Positions 50,959-62,800 of a stretch of DNA of 64,000 nt are shown piece by piece; the first letter of the stretch is position 1; the number at the start of each line of letters is the position of its first letter. The stretch is from contig VWPU01018605.1 of the NCBI GenBank assembly GCA_013398955.1, forward strand, positions 34,659 to 98,658, read 5' to 3'. Position numbers and translations under genes: made by a program. This stretch comes from Callaeas wilsoni. Taxonomy: Eukaryota; Chordata; Aves; Passeriformes; Callaeidae. The notes beneath the pieces were generated by a model. The model had not been told where the DNA came from and ran no database searches. It worked only from the letters and a program-made list of their open reading frames with translations.

Positions 50959-50963
50959 ACTTG
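50959..50963 (+). repeat. Target-site duplication, right copy
   Basis: ACTTG matches the pentamer at 49567-49571. Confidence 0.7.
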
Positions 50964-51284
50964 AAAACCTGGATAAAAGAAACTTCATGTCATACTGCCT
51001 TCCCCAAGCCTTCCCACATGCAAATTAGGCAGCACTCTTGGTGCTTTGAGAGCCAACAAGCTCTTGAAAACCCGGGAGCAAGTTTGGGTTTCTAATGAAG
51101 TGTAAATCTAGAGGATGAAGGAATTGTGTCATCAAGTAGGAGAATTTTCTATAGTGGTAAAGGAGCAGCCAGCATTCCATTTGTCCTCTTTGGAATGTAA
51201 TGCCGCCCTAAGATCTGACATGCAACTGACACCCAAGAAAACACCTACACCTTGGCTCTCAGAAAAGTCTTTAGGGACAAAGAG

Positions 51285-51322
51285 CAAAAATAACCGCAAT
51301 GGGCAAAAATAACTGCAATGGG
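51285..51322 (+). repeat. 19-bp tandem duplication, one mismatch
   Basis: CAAAAATAACCGCAATGGG is followed directly by CAAAAATAACTGCAATGGG, and a third partial unit (CAAAATGCC) follows. The C/T difference is at a CpG, consistent with deamination after duplication. Confidence 0.9.
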
Positions 51323-51803
51323 CAAAATGCCAGCTGGCTGAATTGAGGAAGGAATATCTGAGTAACATGGGACATGCTAATACCAAGCCAAGTACTGACT
51401 TACAGTGAACTGGTTTAGCTCTAGGGAAACTCATTCAGAAGGCCAATTACATAGGCTGAGGATCTGATCAGTAGAATTTTCTAGGCATTTTTGTTGTTGT
51501 GGAGAAAATAATGTAGAAGTTCATTCATTATGTCACATTCTATTCACACAAGGTCTTAAAGGGACTTCCTATTCCCAGAAAAATACCAAATTTAGTATTC
51601 ATTTATGTAATAAATATGTGTGTGATCCAACAGCATCGAGAAGGATTGCACAGCCAGCTCTGTAGGATGACCATTTAAAGAGTGAAATTCTGCAAGGTGC
51701 TGTCCTGTTCCACAGTCGGTACCATCTGTGAGGATGCTCACAATGTAGTAAGAAAGAAGAAATCTTCAGATATGCAGCAATGCCTCTGAGATAAAGGATG
51801 AAC

Positions 51804-51827
51804 TCAAGTTCATCAAGTTCATCAAGT
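51804..51827 (+). repeat. 9-bp tandem repeat (about 2.7 units)
   Basis: The unit TCAAGTTCA is repeated as TCAAGTTCA, TCAAGTTCA, TCAAGT. Confidence 0.9.
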
Positions 51828-52655
51828 GATAATGGCTCATATTTTTTATTTTGTTTGTTTACAATTACAAGAAAAGAGATGAATGTCCTTATCTACTCTC
51901 ATGGTTGCTACTATTTTGCCTGCACTTTTTATTCTATAAGCATCACAAAATATTGAAGTTTAATCCTTGTAAGTAAAGCTCACACGCCTTCATATCTCCT
52001 GATGTAAACCAGTAGACACTCCAAGAAGTTTGCAGCATCTCAACCTTTTTTTAACTTTTTCTTTAACTTTCACATCTTACATTGTCATACAGACAGACTG
52101 AGAGCAAGCAGCAGTCAGACCACCTGTGTCCATGAAAATCCTAGGTGGAAAAGTGGAGTCAACCTGACTGCCTACTCCAACTTCAAACAGCCTGAACACA
52201 AGTTAAACACAGTCCCTTCTACTTGATTTTCATCATACGCATGCTGAGCTGTGCCAGGTTTCCCAGTGCAGTGGAGCCAATGGACAGACAAATCCTGGGC
52301 TGTATCCCACCCCATTGACTCCAAGAGGCCGCCACACAATCTGTCCCCTGAAACACATCTGGCTACAATTTCTATTTTTAGTTACACCTGACAAATCGTG
52401 AACCGCTGATATCCAAATTTAAAGAAATACATGAAAAACAAATTTTTTCCTTTTAAATCACTGTTCTCCTGAGTCTCCTAGAGATAATAATTACTGCTCT
52501 GCTCAGCTAGTGCTGTCATTATATCGCTCAATAAAATGGATCATTTTAAACTCTCAGGAGCATGGGAAGTGCCGCTGCTTCCTTGTGTGAAAGTAGGAAT
52601 GTGTCAGTTTTGTTTAGCAAATATACTATTTAATGTCTTTGCTCTTGGCATACAG

Positions 52656-52749
52656 GATCAGTACTGCACCAACAGCAAGAAGGCCAAGTAGACCCTACAC
52701 ATTCAGACTTCTTTTAAAAGAAGTTAAGCGTGTAAAAAAAATCCCCCAG
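52656..52749 (+). other. Exon-like segment (candidate exon, unknown gene)
   Basis: Seen: the segment is preceded by 'tttgctcttggcatacag' and ends 'cccccag' before 'gtaaaaag', so both splice sites look good. One frame (starting at base 1) reads DQYCTNSKKAK then stop. In it 10 of 11 sense codons end in G or C, unlike the AT-rich surroundings, as expected of a real C-terminal coding exon. A second frame (starting at base 2) is open across all 94 bases. I do not recognise either peptide, and the two frames cannot both be right. It could be a terminal coding exon, an internal exon or coincidence. No other exon was found nearby. Confidence 0.2.
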
Positions 52750-53409
52750 GTAAAAAGCAAACCTAAAAGAAAAGATTTCCCCAGGAAAATGCAAAATACA
52801 AAATTCATAGCCAAAACTACTTCAAACATTCTGATTCTATGTTATGCTGTCAGAAATTGTACCTCACCATGGAATTAGTGGCTCACATAATTTCCACTGC
52901 AGTTGCCAGAAGATATGGCTGGATCTGAGTGTTTTTAACTTAAGTTGTCAGAGTAATAGCTGACATCCCACAGGAAAGTAAGGGCAGTAAAACAGCCTCA
53001 ACACCATCTACTTCCACTAGTACTCATTATTTACTCCCCAGCTTTAGTGACTATACAGTATTACATGTAAAAAAGCCTCCTTAATGGCCCAGACTTGAAA
53101 AATACCAATGATCTCCCAAGCCTATTGACTAGCAATGGGGTTGAAAAAGCCATAGGTCTGCCAGGATGATTCTGTGCCAGGATCACAATCTTTGTCTAGT
53201 GCACTGTAACACTTCAAATACTATCCTGATTTTCATATATTCTTTTTCAATCTAAAGCCTTAAGAACTCTGGTCCTCACAGGGAATATACCATCCCTAAA
53301 TCAGACAACTCACCTGTCCAGGTGTCAAAAGAAGTCGCAGTGGTTCCTTTGCTCAGAGCTCGAGGCCCACTTAGCATCATATGTTATTCACTATCATGGT
53401 ACTTCATAC
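52750..53409. other. Non-coding stretch, no gene seen
   Basis: The 81-codon ORF spanning 52633-52878 reads through the exon-like segment and into the following lysine-rich tract without recognisable protein content. Nothing else is supported. Confidence 0.45.
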
Positions 53410-53960
53410 TAGTTTGAGAGCAAAACAGTGGGAGATCCCAAGTCAGAACTACAATTTATTAGGAAAAGTAAGATAAAGGCAATAATACAGAAACACTATC
53501 TTAAACTGACAGAGTCAGGATACGTCCTGACACCCTGTCAAGCAGGGTGATAATTGCAGTCCCATTAAATGGTGGCTGCAGTCTTGTTGAAGTGACAGAT
53601 GTAGGTCTGTTGAAGCGGTGATCCTGTAGAAAGGCCAGGTCTTCCTCTGAAAGTCCAGTGGTGGTTATGTAGCTCTTGACCTCTGGGAATTCAGTAGGCA
53701 AGACTGCTTGTGGTGTTCCAAACCTCACATTATATCCAAGTAGGAATGCTTGGTTCCTCCCCCTGGGTGGAACATCTCACAATGGGATAATGTAACTGTA
53801 TGAATCATGCAGTGAGGCTTGATGGCCCATTAACAGAAGATATCGCCCCCAGAGGGAATTATGAGGGATGGGTCGTAGAAGAGATAAAGGACACTGCTCC
53901 ACCTAGTTTTAACAGATGGTGATAGAATACATACTTTTGGTTACATCTTACATGGTAACC
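53410..53960 (-). mobile_element. Endogenous retrovirus LTR, minus strand
   Basis: Seen and matched from memory to a common passerine LTR family: 'agtttgagagcaaaacagtg', 'tcagaactacaatttattag', 'tgacagagtcaggatacg', 'ctgacaccctgtcaagcagg', 'ggtggctgcagtcttgttga', 'cggtgatcctgtagaaagg', 'tgcttggttcctccccctgg', 'atggcccattaacagaagat' and 'cactgctccacctagtttt'. On the minus strand there is a TATA-like 'ggatataatgtgagg' (about 53726-53740) and a TAATAAA near 53457-53463, so promoter and polyadenylation signal agree on minus orientation. A candidate CATAC duplication sits at 53405-53409 and 53930-53934, but family memory suggests the LTR may extend to about 53960. The ends are therefore unresolved. 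The 75-codon minus ORF 53501-53728 is LTR sequence, not a gene. Confidence 0.82.
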
Positions 53961-56900
53961 TGAGATATACTTTCACCTAGGAGTATGTATGGAACATGTC
54001 TAAGAGCACAGATGAGTCTCAGCCTCCTTAATGTTAGAGGCTGAACTGGCTCCCTATGTTCTAAAAATCTCTTGGTATACAGAACCTCATCTCCTGAATA
54101 GATATATTGATTTGGTTACTGCTTTAAACTACATAATTTGTAGTACATGTCCTGGCAGAAAGAATCTGAGTAGGTTTAAAAAAAAAATTTCTGAACTGGG
54201 AGAAAATAAAAACAATTTGAAAGAATGAAATGTGGGAGCAGCCTTTATAATTTTCCCTGTGAATCTTCAAGTTTCTGTTTGGAGGAGGAATGTTTCCATC
54301 CTTCTGAAAAAGCCTTGGGCTCATAACTCTTTGGATTCTCTGGATTTTCATTAATCTTCAGTAAGCATATGCAGAAACCTTGCTCCCCTACACCATTCCT
54401 TCTCATGTTCTCCTTTAAGTTCTGACTGACAGCCCAGTATAACTCCACTCCTCAGGACTCAGTTGACACCCAGGCCAAGTATTTGGTTTGCCCAGAAGAG
54501 ATTCAACAGAGACTCATAAGGATTGTGTGCCTTATCACCACAGTCCCACTCTTCTGGGGCTGCAGAAAGAGTCCTTCTTAGGAAAAAAGGCAATAGAAGT
54601 ATTGAAGAAGAGAAAGCCCCCTCACTTCTTTGAGGACTCCTCTTCATCTGCTCAGACTTCAGACGTACAATTCAATCTCTCAACAAAATGAAACATGGAG
54701 GAAAAAATCGAAGAGAAAAACAGAGGAGAGCAATGGATACCAGACACTTTACAGATCTTTCCCACTATGCACCCCTGTTTATTCAAAACTGGTGTGCAAC
54801 ACCTGAGTGTAATTCTTCAGCCTGAGGACAATATAAGTAGCACATTTCCATGCCTGATCCTACCCAGCTGGGCTGGCTCCCTGACAGCAGAAGCATTTCA
54901 TCTTACTGCATAACCCTACTACATCTGCAAAGACAAGGGCGCTGCCATAAAGCGGTTCCCAGCCATAGCAGAAGAGAAGCTAGGGGGTGAAGAAGAGAGG
55001 CAAAACAGTAAAAGCAGATCTGCTGCACTCATGCTTGATATGAACACACATGCACACAAAAAAAAATCCATCAAGAAGATGAAGCACTTCTCAGACAGGG
55101 AATCTTGCTGCTAACATTACACAAGCCTGAACTGTTACCTGACTAAAACGGAGCCTGGCAACAGAGCTCAGAGGGACTGAATTTGGACTGCCAGTGAAAG
55201 CACAGATCTGGCAAGCCACCTTGGACTCTGTGTCATGAAGCCACATTTTCAAGATTAATAGGACCAAAAATAGGCTTGGAATCACACTACACTTCATGGA
55301 AGAGTCTTACCTAACTGCAGAGCAAAAAGGTCATACAAGCAGGCAATAGATTTTGAGTCCTAAAATGGGAAAGAGTGGGAGAAAGGGTTCTGATACTTTT
55401 TGCTTATTCTTTTTGTTGTCAGGAAGAAAAAAGTTTTTCACTATGATTCTTGTTTTGCAGCATTGAAAGTAAAGAGTGTCCCATTTACAATGCCTGGGCA
55501 CTTACCACAAAACCTGAGGCTTTGTTTTGGTAGTTTGTAAACTTCTGTCTTATTTTCAAAGTTGATTTAGCATGTGGCAAATAATAATTAGTGGTAAGTC
55601 TCAATAATTTAATCATTGCTCACAAATAGCTTTTCTTTATTTAAACAAAATAAAAAATAAACATTTCTGTTGTCCCATCTTGCTTATTTCAGGCTGAGAA
55701 TCCAAGTCCCAGAGGTCATCTAGTGAGCTCCTAGGAACCTGCTGGGGTACAAATGAGCGACCTGAGATATTACAAAAGGTAAATACCTCAATGTTTAGAA
55801 ATTAACAGATGTTTTTGAACATCCAAGTCCCCACTGACTTTGGAGGGAAAAAAGACAGGAGATGAAATGTTGCATTAGCACCGACTTTCTAAATCTTCGT
55901 GTGTCAGGGTCTCTGGAGTTCACTGAAGTTTATGAGCACACTGGATGCACAGAAAAAGGCAAGACACATCCCTCTGCAGCTGTAGGAGGCTGTGGCCCAC
56001 TCACCAGAGTTTCCTGTGTTCGTTTATAGAACAGACCTTAGGTTAGTCCAGGAGAGCGTTCCTCATTTCCTCCTCCTCCTGCCCCTCTCCCTAACCAGAT
56101 GTGACAATGTTACAATATTATTATCCTGTCAGCACCGCAGGGAGAAATACAAGTAAAATTCAGGGTGAAAGGATAGTCAAAAACAGATCCAATACAGTAC
56201 CTTTCAGGTTCAATAGCCAGTCTCAGGAAAACAGAAACCTTTACGGCTGGACTGTGGTTTCATTTAAAATATTCATGGGCAAATGATTACCAACAACTTT
56301 TTGAGGTCCTGTTGTACACTATAGGTAATTCATAATGAAAGCCATAGGAGGTACCTGCAGCCAAAAGATGGGGTGTAACCTTTCGGACTGACAGGGTAAA
56401 TCACATTCCAGACTGGAAGGACCAAGCTGGGCAGGTTTCACTGTGCCAGTGTCCTTCAGTTTTTCAGTGCCACTGGGAAAGACATACCCAGACTGGAGTT
56501 GCACTGGCTTATAGATTTTCCCTGGCAAGTCTCCCAAAAAAGACAAGCCACTTGAGCTTTCATACAGACAGGGAAGCCAAGGAAGGATGCACAACAGGGA
56601 ATGAATCAAGCAAAAGAATCAGAGGAAGGAGACTGCTTAAATGAAACACTATTAAACATTCACAATACATAAAAGATTCCTTTTTACTGAAAGGCTTCTG
56701 CCTCAGTTTACCATACTGGAGAAGTCAGAGATACAGCATTTTTAGAGCAAAATTCAGAAGCAGGACTCCTCTCCTTTTCCTGCAGCCTACTGAAGAGTTA
56801 TAGCTGCAAAATAAACCACCACTATGTCTGCTTACTACATGCTACAGCCAAAAGCATGACATAGACATTATTAATCTCTTGCGATGCTACAAAGGCAGAT

Positions 56901-59810
56901 GCTACAGCTTTTCCTTCAATGGGTAAACCAAAAGATACACAGTCATTACAGGAAAGGCTATTATGTATCTGTAGACTATTTTGTTTGGTTTTTTTCCTCC
57001 TCCATCCAAGGACAGGTAAATAGGAAATTGTGCCTAAGTAAAGATTTGACCCCCAAGACATTGCTCCCTGAAAATAAAAAAACTCAGAAATATCCAGCAT
57101 GCTTTACCCTTTGTCTTTTAACCCTGAAAATTGCCCAGGGTCTGCTTCTGGCCTACTAAAGTGAAGTTTCTTTTGTCAGTCCATGGAGGACCAGGATCTG
57201 CCCTCAAGTCTCTAGAAAGCATGAGAAGAGCTTTCAAAAATCCTGTGTGACATACTGGTGAAAAGTAAGGTTTGTCATGTGGTAAACAGCAATCTTTGAA
57301 GATTTCCAGCCAAACATGCAGGATTTGGAGGACAGCTATCCTGCTTATGGGGTCCCTGCAAGAGCAGCGTTATGTTCTTGCTCAGCAATGCTTTCTCCTG
57401 GCATGTAAATGGATCTCTACTGGGGCTAATGAGGAAGTAATTGCATTCTGAGTTCATGTTCATTCAGCTCTGTGGGAGTGAACTACAGAAATAGTTTCAA
57501 GCCTGAAGGTGGTTCACATAGCACTGTGATCCTTTCATATGTCAGCCCTGCTAAGCCGTCGATTACGGATCTTGACAGACCCATTAATCCTCAGCGAGTG
57601 AGTCTCACGAAGGAAATAATCCTGTTTCCTTTCTCTAAAATAAAGTGTTCCCATTGTCAGGGAAAGAGCATTGTTATGCACTTCTGCAGCTAAATATGAT
57701 GTAATCAGCAGCAAAGCTGTATGGACTGACTGACGGAGAATGGTTGGAAACAAGAAAGGGATCCAGGACAGCCAGCTGGGCTACTGGTTAGCAGGAGTGA
57801 GGCAATAGGGTCAGCTGACCTCTTGAAAAGGATAAATTTGATTGGACAATGTGAAAAAGCCAAACCCAAGAGGTCTTTGAAGAAGTTCCTATCTGGGCTA
57901 AGAACCACACTGACATCAGTGTTCTACCCATGACAATGGGAAGCAAGTTTAAGAAGCCTAAAATTGGCAAGACCTAAACCAAAAATGCAGTATCTACACT
58001 GGTGATAAAATAATTGGAAAACATAAGTCAGGTACATGAAGAAGGCTCAACTTTTTTTCATTGTAGACAACTGCATTATAGCTGCTTTGAACATAAGCCC
58101 TCCAAAATTAGCAGGAAGCTCTCAATTGCTCTCAGCAAGCAAGAAGACTGATTCCAGGGTAAGAGCTAGAACTTGGAGATTCTCTGCCCAAAAGCTAATA
58201 TCTGCCACAGCATTTCTTCTCTCTTTTGCCTCAAGAAATAGGCAGCGCAGATGTACCTCATCCTTTCTTTGGGACACAGGCAAGTTGTTGCACTGTACAG
58301 TAATGCCAAGCTGCAATTTGATCATGTCTTCTGCAATCCCCTTTAGGCGATCTGCTTTCCAGTATTGTCCTACAATTCATGAAGCAAGCCTACTGGTAAG
58401 GAGGCAGACAGAGGCACAGCTACCAACAATGTTCACTGTATTTTTGTGAGCAGCTCTCACAACCCAATGATCTTGCACAAAGTAAGTTTTATGTTAGCAA
58501 CAGAGGAGGAAGAAAAGTAATTTTATCCAGTAGAAACCTGCAAAAAATAATAGAAATTAGTTTATTCCCAGAAAAAAAGTATAACAACTTTGCGAGGTGT
58601 CTAAGAACACTGTTGGAAAAGAGTTAGTCTCTGGAACACACCCTACACAGACTTCCCTGTTGCAATCAACACAATTATTTGTCTGGTGTTAATACAGTGA
58701 CATGCTGCTTTGCTGAAATGTTCCTGGCTGCCTTTCAAGCTCTTGAAAAGACAGCAAAGACTTTTGTTGTGATTTAAAACTATTTTTCAGCACCTCCATG
58801 TTAGAGCGCCCTTATAAAAGCGCCCATGGAGTCTTTTGACAGGGCCGTGTGACACAGGCACTTAAAGGAAGAAACTAATATTAGATGCTGACACTCAAGT
58901 AGGGACTTCTAGCCTTTAAAAAATTACTTCTTTTTAGCCCACTGAATTTTCCTGACACTCCCAACTTACTTTTCTTATTTTATAAAAAGGCTGTCAACTT
59001 CAGCTTTGAATCAATAAGTCACCAAGGAATCTAATACTATGGTAAAGCAATGCAAATATCACTACCCAATACGGAACTAAAAGAAGTCAATAAATTCTTG
59101 TTAGCGGTGTTCATAAAATGCTCAAGCTTGCAAGATTCCCTTAAACCAGAACAATATCACTTATTTTTAAACAAAAAAGCAAACTGTTCTCCAGGGCCCA
59201 TCCTTTCAAGATTAAACAAATCCCTTCATCCCATTTCCCTTCTATTTTAGAAGTTCTATTGAAATCAGATATTGAAAATTTGTGGTTACATGCTAAAGAT
59301 ATGAAATTGATGTCCCATTTGGCTGACCAAAATGTAACCGTGAGCAGTCCATCACTCTGAAAATTTACTTTTGTTTTACCAACAGATGTCAGACACCTTT
59401 ATAGGATGATCCTGTTCCTGCCAAATTCCACAAGGTTTCCACAAAACGTTATCATTGAGCTTCCAGCAAACTGTTCATATTAAATAACTCAAAGTTGACC
59501 TGATAACACAGAAAATACGGCAGGTGATTGAAGTAAGCCGGATCGTTTGATGCAACAATAAATCAAATCTACTGCAAAACAGTGTTGGTAAAGGCAAAGA
59601 CCTTACACAGCAAAGGACACAGTAGAGTTATCAATGCTAAATGTGTTGGGAAAGGCAACAATTGATAAAAGTGAAAGTTGAAAAACTTGTAAGAAGGAAC
59701 CACATGGTGGCAGTTCAAAAGTCTAACCACCTTCCTGTACTTAAACAAGGAAATGACTGTGGGTAACTGTTGACTTTGCTAATGGCATTCAAAGAGGGTT
59801 TTCTGAGGTT
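53961..59810. other. Non-coding stretch, no gene seen
   Basis: About 5.8 kb without supported genes. A 137-codon plus-strand ORF (58036-58449) has a hydrophobic start but no recognisable family, and it is overlapped by an antisense ORF. A short 'gcctcagtttacc' at 56700-56712 may be a scrap of a MIR-like SINE. Confidence 0.5.
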
Positions 59811-59895
59811 TGCTTTGCAGATGAGGAAACTGAGTCAGACAGAATAAGTAAAGGGCCCAAAGCCACAGGCAAGCTTCACTGCCAGGACCAAGTTT
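59811..59895 (-). repeat. MIR-like SINE fragment, minus strand
   Basis: GATGAGGAAACTGAG at 59820-59834 is followed by 'cagacagaataagtaaaggg', 'cccaaagccacaggcaag' and 'actgccaggaccaag'. This matches, in order, the reverse complement of the MIR 3' region ('gatgaggaaactgaggcacagagaggttaagtgacttgcccaaggtcacacagc'). It is the clearest MIR-type core in the window and indicates an insertion predating bird origins. Confidence 0.65.
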
Positions 59896-62800
59896 ATCAA
59901 AAGTCCCCTGCAGATACCTGACTTCCAGTCATACCATGAGGCCTCTGTAGTCTGTTAGATCTACAATGATTTCACCTGCTGTTATAAAGCAAGGAGGATT
60001 AGATCTGTCTATTTTTTCAAAGTATATGTTTGTTTTGAAGCATTCACATGCTTGCAGTAAGAAAGGCTATGAAACCATCACAGGGAAATGTTTTTTATGT
60101 AGTCTAATATAATTTCTCCACTTTGAGATCAGATATCTTAAAATATGCGTGTGTGTCATCTTTCAGCACCCAAAACCCTGCAAAATGGGACAGAATCAGA
60201 GTTTTGGCAAAAGAATCATGTTTCACCTTGCAGCTTAACAATAGCTTAGAACTACTGGTACCCTGCAGGGAGCTCAGAATCTTGTACAAGCATAACACTA
60301 TAGACAACGGGGTTAAGAGATGTCACCTTACCTATCTTCCAGCTTCTCTCCAAGACCTAGCCCTTTTCTTCACCACTCCTCCACCAAAATTCTTCTCCAG
60401 ACCCCTGACACAAGAAGCAAACCAAATACCAGCTTCCCTTTCAAAATAGCTGTAATGTAGCCCTTGAAGACCTGTACTGAAAAGTTCACAGCTCAGCTGT
60501 AACAGAGGAAAGAGAACTTATGGGCTCCAAATGCTTAGGTAAATTGTAGGCCAAATTCATAGATTTCTGTTTACATAGACTCTGAAATCTATTCACTTTC
60601 TCCAGTTAGCTGAATGGCTTTTTTTTATGAAGAGGGGATAAAACTCTTTATTAAAACACTGAGGACCAATGCAGTTCAATATATTTCAATGGCAGATTTC
60701 TGTTCCATAAAGAATGGGTCTGTCTGGGTTTATAATTTATCATTTTAACACTTCCTGCTAATAGTATCTGATTTTCTTGAGTTCTCCAGATGCAATGTGC
60801 CATCTTTTTCCAAATGGAACACAAAGACATTAACAGCATCAGTCACAGGATATTAATAATAAGGTTTTCTGGTGATACAATAAAATGACACAAGTTCCTA
60901 TGGAGGATTCCAGTGGACGCCTTACAAAATCAAGGTTTGAGTTTTCAACAGAGTGTGCCATTACATACAAACAATGCAGTCAAGTATCCAGTTATCTTTA
61001 CTGAAACATGAAAAATAACCAGTCAAAAGAAAGATTACCCAGATAGGCACATTCATTTCCACCTTGCAGAGCACAATCCAGCACATTTTCTATTTATGCA
61101 AGTACAAGTATTGCATTGCCTTGACTCTACCATAATTGTTTGCCTAACCTAGACCAAATAAACTGTGTAGCTCTTTCCCTGTATTACAATCATCTAAACC
61201 CAAATCTGGATAGATCTGCTTAACCAATAGTCCTCCTGCACATACAATAAATCCAGAGTCTCAACGGCTGCCCCATTTCTCCTCAGCTCCTTGTTTTCTG
61301 CTCATACTGCTCATTTTCTTTACTCTAGGAGCAGTTTATTTGGTCATTCCTTAGCACAAGAATGATCACGCCAAGTCAGAGCAAATGACCAGCTCCCACC
61401 ACCTCCAACAGTGACCAACAGAGAAATCCTACCGGAGGGTGTGAATATGAGACCAGCACATAACTAGTTCCCTACCTCATTCTCCCAGCTTCAAGAATTT
61501 GGGCTTACGGAGGACCCAGACCTTTTCTGATTCCCACAGTTTACCAGAGTGGTAGTGATTAATAAACCAGCTTGTGTAATCTTCTCTTCTGCATTGCAAC
61601 TGAACATGACAGACGAACTTCAGCAGACTTTCAGTGCTACCCAGCACAGCTGATAGCAGCACAGCCACATCGGTCATGCCCCCTGACAACTCTCTCCTTA
61701 CTTCTCCTGCTACCTCTCAGCCACATCAAGGAATCTCTCTTGGATAGACTGAGGCTAGGGAAACTTGCATTCAAACCTCTCTTCTGTAGCTAGTTTCCTG
61801 TGCAAACATCAGCGAAGCAGTTTGGGATCCTTCTTTTGGCAACGTAAAGATAGAGGGTCCTACACAGGTTGAATGAGAGCAGTTTGGTTCCCACTGGAAT
61901 CTCTCTAGAAGAGCATGTTTCTTTCCACTGAATTGCAGCTGAAATCCTCTTTGAGTCCTCAGCCTGCAAAACAGCATAAGGCACTGTGCTGACGCCACAA
62001 GGCTGCTGAGGAGGAAAGATATTAAAGCTTTCTAAAGTTCAATTATGGTGTTGCAGGAGTGTGTAACTAGGTAGCCTTTGCTGCCCTTCCAAACGCAGAT
62101 GTCTAGAAGGCAAAGTGAGGCAATGGGTGGCATCTTTCTCCTGTGAAAAAGCTGGTTCTTTTTCACACTGCCTCTTTGCCACATGGTGAGCAAACGGGCT
62201 CTTCCCTTGTATTCTTGGGTCTATAAGCATGCAATTGAACTACACCTGTACCTGACCATGGGTGGCCTGACTCATGCTGACTCCACACAACACAAAGCCC
62301 TGACTTTGTCACACTTCCACCTGTGTATTTGCTCTTTCCTAGCTACATACAAAGTCACAGCAGATAAGCCATTTGCCATGCTGGGGTGGGAGCAGAAAAG
62401 GGGGGTGACAAGGTAACAGGGGAGAAGGACTTGCTTTAAGCTCATTTCTCCTTGTCCCTAGCCCTGATGGAATTGTATTCTGCACACACACTGATACATT
62501 AGCATCGGCTGATTTGGAAGGAATATTGGAAATGAAGTGATGGCAGAGTAAATGTCAATGCATTCAGTGTGACACAGTGAGCACCAGATCTTAAACAGCT
62601 TCATCATTGTGGCATTTACTGTATCCTGAAATAATATTAATCCCACTGTTGTCCTTCTTGATGGAATCATCCATGAATATGGTTTATGGGACTGGCCAAA
62701 GTGCTAATAGGTTAAGAGAACAACCTATCCAGTGTTCCACTAAATTAAGGTCGCTTCATGGGATTTAATGAAATAAGTACTGTGTGGGATTTCAAAGGAC

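Larger units (their letters stand above)
50964..52655. other. Non-coding stretch with two micro-tandem repeats
   Basis: No gene is supported. Two local tandem duplications are listed separately. The last 18 bases form a splice-acceptor-like tract leading into the exon-like segment. Confidence 0.5.

Noticed and set aside
53501..53728. 75-codon minus-strand ORF with protein-like composition
   Set aside because: It is entirely inside the minus-strand LTR near 53.4-53.96 kb. The apparent protein is a translation of LTR sequence.
58036..58449. 137-codon plus-strand ORF
   Set aside because: There is no recognisable homology, it is overlapped by an antisense ORF, and codon use is not distinct from its surroundings.
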